Made by a program: the position numbers and the translations under genes. From Candidatus Helarchaeota archaeon (GTDB lineage Archaea > Asgardarchaeota > Lokiarchaeia > Helarchaeales > JABXJV01), in the NCBI GenBank assembly GCA_013375355.1, contig JABXJV010000361.1, positions 1 to 10,066 on the forward strand: 10,066 nucleotides of DNA, read 5' to 3'. The notes beneath the pieces are model-generated. The model was given only the letters and a program-made list of their open reading frames with translations, made no database searches and was not told the DNA's origin. Position 1 is the first letter of the stretch. Each line of letters begins with the position of its first letter. Shown here in pieces: positions 6,115 to 10,066 of this stretch.

Positions 6115-6124
6115 TATTTAAAAT
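6115..6124 (-). promoter_or_regulatory. TATA-like box for the MIT-AAA gene
   Basis: ATTTTAAATA on the minus strand ends 45 nt before the ATG. It is identical to the decamer upstream of GTPase A. Expected transcription start is around 6095, leaving a leader of roughly 25 nt that includes the GTGAT site. Confidence 0.42.
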
Positions 6125-6201
6125 TATTATTGAAAAATTTTTTAATTAATGCATAAGAAAATATTTGTTTTTAATAAAATCTAGAAAAAGAAAATAATTC
6201 A

Positions 6202-6438
6202 TTATAAATTATTAAATCGTGCTGGATTAATTTTCCCAAGAGCTTCATAAGCCTTTTCTATTTGATTTTGAAATTCGACTGAATTCTTAAATTCTGGAAC
6301 TTTTTGACAATTCGATAATAGAGCACAAGGTAGTTCAGAATGAGAACACCAATTATGAAAAACAGCTTGTAGTTCATCAAATGATTTTAATTTCTTAAAA
6401 TCGACACACTTTTTACAAATTTTTTTATCCACTTTCAT
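6202..6438 (-). CDS. Small Cys-rich protein of unknown function
   Basis: This 78-residue soluble protein was not recognised as a known family. It has five cysteines: a CxxC pair (Cys8, Cys11) and Cys31, Cys38 and Cys44, with His28 and His33 nearby (HNWCSH). This is enough to bind zinc or an iron-sulfur cluster in its N-terminal half. The C-terminal half (about 48-72) is a predicted amphipathic helix. The ATG at 6438 directly follows AAGGTGAT, a strong ribosome site that is unusually close. The in-frame GTG two codons later would have the spacing seen for the MIT-AAA gene, so the start may be at 6432. The coding character is supported by the ribosome site and the ordered Cys spacing. A T-rich tract (about 6180-6197) lies downstream. 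It lies between the MIT-AAA and longin-receptor genes, all on one strand, but with gaps large enough for separate transcription. Confidence 0.68.
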   Translation of the reverse strand: MKVDKKICKKCVDFKKLKSFDELQAVFHNWCSHSELPCALLSNCQKVPEFKNSVEFQNQIEKAYEALGKINPARFNNL

Positions 6439-6592
6439 ATCACCTTAAAATTGATGATTAGTTATTTGAAGATTGATAAACCTTGCTGTTATACTTCACG
6501 AATATCTGGAGAATACCCTCGTAATATATAGCAAAAAAAATTAGTAAAAATTTATTTAATAAATTTTTAAACCATTTTAAAGAGTTTAATTT

Positions 6593-6604
6593 AAAAAAAG
6601 AAGT
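6593..6604 (-). terminator. T-rich terminator after the longin membrane-protein gene
   Basis: ACTTCTTTTTTT on the minus strand lies 14 nt after the stop codon at 6619. The same 12-mer recurs at 9899-9910, suggesting a shared archaeal U-tract termination signal. Confidence 0.45.
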
Positions 6605-6618
6605 GAATGAAATAAATT

Positions 6619-8997
6619 TTATCCTGCACTAATTTTCTCTTCGGCTATTTTTATTATTTCATTGAACTCTTTCATATAATACAGATTAATGATACTCTGA
6701 TATCGTGTACTAAATTCTGTGATTTCTCGCATCATTGAAATGACATCTTTAGGAGAAAAGATAGTCTTAATCCTTTCCTGAAATTCAATAAGTTTATCAC
6801 GAACACCACGAATAATTTTTGCTTCTACATCGACGGGGAAATGTTTAATAACTATTTTATCTGCACCTTTGAAAATTCTTACATTTCCATCCCAAGATTT
6901 AAGATATTTATGGTAAAAATCTTCAAATTCATCAGTAAATTTCTTAGTGCGTTTATGCATTATTGGCAAATCTTTGTCGGCTAATAAAGCAGATATACAA
7001 TTTTGACCATGGGATAATATCACTTTTTTATCCTCATGATCAATTGTACGGAGTTGTTTTTTACTACCAGTGGCTTCCCTTACAAAAGCTGTTAATGCTG
7101 CAATCATTCCAGAAATCAATTCTGGGTCTTGAATTTCAATACCAAATGTATATGCATACATGCTTAAACCTTGTTTTGATAAAACAAATAAATTCCGTAA
7201 TGTTTTTTCCCAATTTCGTTGTTGAAGGTGCCTGCGTGTAACTAAACCTATTGGCGTAGCCGCAGCAGCAACTCCAGCAATAATCCCAAAAAGAATTAAT
7301 GTTTCAGTAGTAATAGAAGGTTGTAAAATTGGGGGAATAAAAGGTTGTTCTTCTGGACTTCGAACTTCAATATACATTGAATATATGGCAATTTCTTTTC
7401 CATTAGTCCAAAAGATTCTAATCTCATATGTACCACCTCCCCAACTACCTCCAAGTAAAATATCAGAACTGTTCATCATCCCGTTAGTTGAATTTAGACC
7501 CGTTTCATTACAAACGTAGCTTCCAGAAGGTGATATTAATTGTATCTGCCCTGATCCTCCCGAAATTGGCTCATTTTTGGAATTTTTTATCTCTGCTTGA
7601 AGTTTAATTGTATCTCCTATCTTATAGGTTAAAACATCTTGATATATACCACTTTGATTTTTAATTTGTGTTCTAAGCTTTGTACAATAATTTGGTGATT
7701 GAAATATTCCTGTATGATTGCCTCGTTCAAAGGGCATTCCCCATAGATTAAATATGCCGTAATATGTTACATTGCATAGATCTATGGAACCAAAAAATAT
7801 ATCTTCTATTTCATAATTATCTGGGTCATAAAAATTAATAAAACTCCAATCAGATTCAAATAGAAAAAAATCCCAACCCATTCCTCCTACAATTTCTTTA
7901 TAAGGATAGGTCATATTCCATTCGATTTGATTTTCAGTAGCGTTGAATATGCCTGTGGCATTTCTTAAATAAACATAATCTAGATTAAAGTCTATATTCA
8001 TAGAAGTTAAATTTTGGTTTATAGTAACAGTTACATTAATGCTCTTAGTTGGTCGAGTTGCAAAATTATACATTAAATATCCTTGATATCCCACAACCCA
8101 AGGATGGGGCTGATAATTTGGAATGACAATCTGACCATCTATAATAAATTTAAGGTCGATAGACGCAGGATGAATTAATATATCGTAATCAAATCTACAA
8201 AGCATATCTCGTTCGGTATCATTTGCTATTTGAGACCAATTAGAACCATTCCATACCTTAGTAAATCCTTTATTATAAACAGAGGAATTATAAGTCTCGG
8301 CTTTCCAATAACTCATATTGCTTATAATTTCTCCTGATTCTAATCTTACCCTAAATAAGAAATTATATGTAGTATTAGGATTCAAAATATTTCGAGAGAA
8401 CCAAAAACTTTTCCATCCAGCGAATGGCGAGGTTGGATTATATTCCCATCTTTCACAAATATCAAGTTCTTCCTGCAAATTTTCATCATAAATTAGGACC
8501 TGAAAAATTATTGGATCAGGTTTTGGTATTGGTAGAGTATAATTTAAATAGAGCCATAAACTATAAATTGCTATATAACTTGAATTTGGTGTAGTGAATT
8601 CTTGAGCAATTGATAGACATTTAGTGACGTTAGATTGTGCTGTTTCATTTTCAGCAATAACCAAATTATCAGATCCGTTAGTGAGACCATAAGCACTTAT
8701 CTCAATACGATTTAAATCGTATAAATATCCACTATTTGTCACATTAGCACTTGCAAATTGTGTGCTAGTGTTTTGATTTGACCAGGGTATAAAACTCCAA
8801 TTAGTCCAAGTATACATAATGGCAAGATCTCCTTCATATGAACCTACATAGTATTGTTCTCCACCATTTAGACTATTTAATTTTTTAGATGAGTCAGAAA
8901 AGATAAAATGGGGATAATTGGGATTATTTGAATTGAATAATATTAAAAATGGAATTAATAAAACTGCAAAAATTAAAAACTTAACTTTATTAGACAT
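6619..8997 (-). CDS. Type-I membrane protein: glycosylated ectodomain, one TM helix, cytosolic longin-like domain
   Basis: This 792-residue protein begins with an export signal (residues 5-21, KVKFLIFAVLLIPFLIL). A large extracellular part of about 540 residues follows, rich in beta-strands and carrying more than twenty N-x-S/T sequons. Its last roughly 100 residues look like an Ig-like/macroglobulin-type beta-sandwich (YKIGDTIKLQAEIKNSK, GGSWGGGTYEIRIFW). One transmembrane helix lies at about 564-586 (LILFGIIAGVAAAATPIGLV), followed by a basic stop-transfer RRHLQQR. The cytosolic tail (about 588-792) contains a longin-like domain (about 600-711: LFVLSKQGLSMYAYTFG, DPELISGMIAALTAF, KYLKSWDG) and a helical segment. 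The start at 8997 is preferred over ATG 9030. GAGGT lies 6 nt before it, and the TATA-like box is 49 nt upstream, which would place 9030 at or above the transcript start. No homologue was recognised for the ectodomain, so the ligand is unknown. A receptor coupled to GTPase signalling is inference. Confidence 0.85.
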   Translation of the reverse strand: MSNKVKFLIFAVLLIPFLILFNSNNPNYPHFIFSDSSKKLNSLNGGEQYYVGSYEGDLAIMYTWTNWSFIPWSNQNTSTQFASANVTNSGYLYDLNRIEISAYGLTNGSDNLVIAENETAQSNVTKCLSIAQEFTTPNSSYIAIYSLWLYLNYTLPIPKPDPIIFQVLIYDENLQEELDICERWEYNPTSPFAGWKSFWFSRNILNPNTTYNFLFRVRLESGEIISNMSYWKAETYNSSVYNKGFTKVWNGSNWSQIANDTERDMLCRFDYDILIHPASIDLKFIIDGQIVIPNYQPHPWVVGYQGYLMYNFATRPTKSINVTVTINQNLTSMNIDFNLDYVYLRNATGIFNATENQIEWNMTYPYKEIVGGMGWDFFLFESDWSFINFYDPDNYEIEDIFFGSIDLCNVTYYGIFNLWGMPFERGNHTGIFQSPNYCTKLRTQIKNQSGIYQDVLTYKIGDTIKLQAEIKNSKNEPISGGSGQIQLISPSGSYVCNETGLNSTNGMMNSSDILLGGSWGGGTYEIRIFWTNGKEIAIYSMYIEVRSPEEQPFIPPILQPSITTETLILFGIIAGVAAAATPIGLVTRRHLQQRNWEKTLRNLFVLSKQGLSMYAYTFGIEIQDPELISGMIAALTAFVREATGSKKQLRTIDHEDKKVILSHGQNCISALLADKDLPIMHKRTKKFTDEFEDFYHKYLKSWDGNVRIFKGADKIVIKHFPVDVEAKIIRGVRDKLIEFQERIKTIFSPKDVISMMREITEFSTRYQSIINLYYMKEFNEIIKIAEEKISAG

Positions 8998-9003
8998 AAT
9001 TTT

Positions 9004-9008
9004 ACCTC
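9004..9008 (-). promoter_or_regulatory. Shine-Dalgarno deciding the start of the longin membrane protein
   Basis: GAGGT on the minus strand with a 6-nt spacer to ATG 8997 is the best ribosome site near this gene. No such site precedes the upstream in-frame ATG at 9030, so the shorter product (MSNKVKFL...) is favoured. It places the hydrophobic signal at the very N-terminus, as expected. Confidence 0.65.
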
Positions 9009-9046
9009 GAAAAATTGAAGAGAATTTCATATTAAGTAATTTAGTA

Positions 9047-9056
9047 TTAATATAAA
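9047..9056 (-). promoter_or_regulatory. TATA-like box for the longin membrane protein
   Basis: TTTATATTAA on the minus strand ends 49 nt before ATG 8997, the same geometry as the boxes ahead of GTPase A (49 nt) and MIT-AAA (45 nt). Predicted transcription start is about 9026. Confidence 0.45.
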
Positions 9057-9098
9057 TGTCTTATTTCGAGTTAAAATAATTAAAAGAAATAACTATGT

Positions 9099-9809
9099 CT
9101 AAAAATATTCCAATATATCAGATAGGTTATCTGGGATTTCAGCAACACTTTTTAAAATTAAATTGGCTTTAAATTCTTTAAAGATTTCTAAACTTGAGAA
9201 GCCTGTTAAAACACCGACCGTACATCCTACCTTTGCATTTTGTCCTGCTAAAATGTCATCAGGTGTATCGCCAATCATCACACACATATTAGGTATGATA
9301 TTCAAATCATTTGCAGCTTTTAAAATTGGCTCAGGATGGGGTTTCATTTTTTTTGTATCTTCCCTAGTACAAATTACATCAAATAATTCCTTTAAATCCC
9401 CAAGTTTTGGTGCTAAATCTCTTTGGGAAGAAGTAGTAACTAACCCAATTTTATACCCTTTTGAATTTAAAAAATGCAGAGTTTCAGGTGTACCTTCGAT
9501 TAAATCAACTTCTGTCATTCCTTTGAGATATCTCAATCCCGCTTTCACTTGAAGTTTGTAGATTTTCGATTTCTCTGTAATTCCTATTAATTCGCCTATA
9601 GTAAAAAATAAATTAAAGATAAAATTTTTGCTGGATTTATCTGGAGTTTGGTTAATCGCATTAAATAAAAGATTTTTTTTCTTCTCTTCATCTAATTTAA
9701 TTCCCATTTCCTCAATTGATTCTAGAACTAATTGATTAAAGAAGGGAATTGCATCTAATAGTGTGCCATCTAAATCAAAGAGAAATGCTATTTCTTTAGC
9801 GTCTTTCAT
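9099..9809 (-). CDS. HAD-superfamily hydrolase, phosphoglycolate-phosphatase-like
   Basis: This 236-residue protein has the four HAD motifs. Motif I is FLFDLDGTLLD (nucleophile Asp12, acid/base Asp14). Motif II is VTTSS (124-128). Motif III is Lys156 in KPHPEP. Motif IV is GDTPDD (180-185). The roughly 75-residue helical insertion after motif I is a C1-type cap, as in Gph, PpaX and beta-phosphoglucomutase-like enzymes. A cytosolic phosphomonoesterase is expected. The substrate cannot be read from sequence: phosphoglycolate, a sugar phosphate or pyrophosphate are all possible. The ATG start gives the usual distance to motif I. The gene is co-directional with the membrane-protein gene, 101 nt upstream of it, but that gene has its own TATA-like box, so they need not share a transcript. 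Nothing ties it functionally to the GTPase cluster. Confidence 0.88.
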   Translation of the reverse strand: MKDAKEIAFLFDLDGTLLDAIPFFNQLVLESIEEMGIKLDEEKKKNLLFNAINQTPDKSSKNFIFNLFFTIGELIGITEKSKIYKLQVKAGLRYLKGMTEVDLIEGTPETLHFLNSKGYKIGLVTTSSQRDLAPKLGDLKELFDVICTREDTKKMKPHPEPILKAANDLNIIPNMCVMIGDTPDDILAGQNAKVGCTVGVLTGFSSLEIFKEFKANLILKSVAEIPDNLSDILEYF

Positions 9810-9898
9810 TCTTTTTTATAGCTCTTTCCTTATTTTTTAAAAATAAAATGTAATTAAGTAATAAAAAGATTATTCAAACTACAATTCAACTTAAAATA

Positions 9899-9910
9899 AA
9901 AAAAAGAAGT
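9899..9910 (-). terminator. T-rich terminator-like tract, second copy of the 12-mer
   Basis: ACTTCTTTTTTT (extended to eight T) on the minus strand matches the tract after the longin membrane-protein gene. It would end a transcript coming from the right, either a gene outside the window or the small RNA-like element at 9906-9976. It lies upstream of the HAD gene, isolating it from the right. Confidence 0.4.
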
Positions 9911-9976
9911 CTCGGTTGTTGGATTTCTTCTTCATCGGTTTTCTCGTTAGACCGTTTATTTTCTTCATCGACTATT
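9906..9976 (-). ncRNA. Possible C/D-box-like small RNA (weak)
   Basis: On the minus strand, two CGATGA boxes (9970-9965 and 9937-9932) are spaced like C and C'. CCGA (9915-9912) could be a D-like box and CTAA (9950-9947) a D'-like box. AGTC (9973-9970) can pair with GACT (9911-9908) as a terminal stem, followed at once by a T run. This segment is visibly richer in G+C than its flanks. Against it, the C boxes differ from RUGAUGA at the first two positions, the D box is CCGA rather than CUGA, and the spacers (14 and 16 nt) are not the usual 12. Confidence 0.2.
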
Positions 9977-10066
9977 ACTATTTATTCATAATTGCTTCAA
10001 AAAATTTTCGTCCTTCAATATTAAAACCAAAATATTTTTTGAATTAATTTAATTATTCAAGAATCA

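Noticed and set aside
6452..6480. TTGATGA and TGATAA boxes on the plus strand resembling C/C' boxes of a guide RNA
   Set aside because: No D or D' boxes at suitable spacing, no closing stem, and it overlaps the leader of the Cys-rich gene on the other strand.
8998..9030. Eleven-residue N-terminal extension of the longin membrane protein from ATG 9030
   Set aside because: It contains the GAGGT ribosome site for ATG 8997, lacks its own, and would start at or before the predicted transcription start.
9163..9552. Long plus-strand open frame opposite the HAD gene
   Set aside because: The minus-strand frame has all four HAD motifs. The opposite frame has no recognisable domain and is a codon-bias shadow. 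The same applies to plus-strand frames at 2464-2784, 5486-5869 and 6963-7241 and to minus-strand frames at 4276-4509 and 4525-4827.
9891..9968. A 25-codon basic ORF starting MKKINGLTRKPMKKK on the minus strand
   Set aside because: It has no ribosome site, its C-terminal end is simply the T run read as Phe codons, and it overlaps the terminator/RNA-like element.
9978..10043. Minus-strand tail reading KKYFGFNIEGRKFFEAIMNK before a TAG stop, like a protein C-terminus
   Set aside because: An in-frame TAA lies immediately upstream, leaving only 21 codons. It could be the frameshifted end of a gene outside the window but cannot be supported here.
1..10066. CRISPR arrays, insertion sequences, tRNA or rRNA genes
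   Set aside because: Reading both strands I found no regularly spaced repeats, no transposase, no terminal inverted repeats and no tRNA-like cloverleaf.

Overview
The window looks like a fragment of an AT-rich Asgard (Promethearchaeota) genome, probably Lokiarchaeia-like, although the lineage cannot be fixed from sequence alone. The reasons are three Ras-superfamily small GTPases, proteins with longin/roadblock-type folds, an AAA ATPase with an N-terminal MIT-like region (Vps4-like) and a heavily sequon-rich membrane protein. They sit beside an archaeal F420-type FrhB-like protein, with GTGAT/GAGGT ribosome binding sites and TATA-like boxes.

Layout. Left edge (38-991, +): FrhB-family F420/flavin oxidoreductase subunit. 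Region 996-3674 (all -): two tandem copies of a two-gene cassette, each a Rab-like GTPase followed by a two-domain regulator-like protein (N-terminal longin-like, C-terminal roadblock-like). Transcription runs right to left: GTPase A (3141-3674), longin-roadblock A (2379-3137), GTPase B (1768-2331), longin-roadblock B (996-1751). Region 3675-4288 is mostly non-coding but holds an unannotated 70-codon fragment (3870-4082, -) that looks like the C-terminal half of a longin-like domain. A third, Arf-flavoured GTPase follows (4289-4834, +), convergent with a MIT-AAA ATPase (4909-6069, -). Next come a small Cys-rich protein (6202-6438, -), a large type-I membrane protein whose cytosolic tail carries another longin-like domain (6619-8997, -), and a HAD phosphatase (9099-9809, -). 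The right end (9810-10066) holds T-rich terminator-like sequence and a weak C/D-box-like element.

How the genes may work together (inference). The recurrent theme is GTPase plus longin/roadblock. Three intact longin-like domains and one remnant lie within 9 kb of three GTPases. Two longin-roadblock fusions are genetically coupled to their own GTPases. The third longin-like domain is tethered to the membrane under a large extracellular domain. None of the three GTPases has a C-terminal prenylation cysteine, so membrane recruitment through a transmembrane longin protein is an attractive model. The MIT-AAA protein would add a membrane-remodelling or disassembly ATPase. This resembles the longin/roadblock logic of eukaryotic GTPase regulators (Mon1-Ccz1, Ragulator, DENN) and bacterial MglA-MglB, but no function is proven here.

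TATA-like boxes lie 45-49 nt upstream of three starts (3674, 6069 and 8997). All three GTPases start with GTG or TTG, whereas every other gene starts with ATG.
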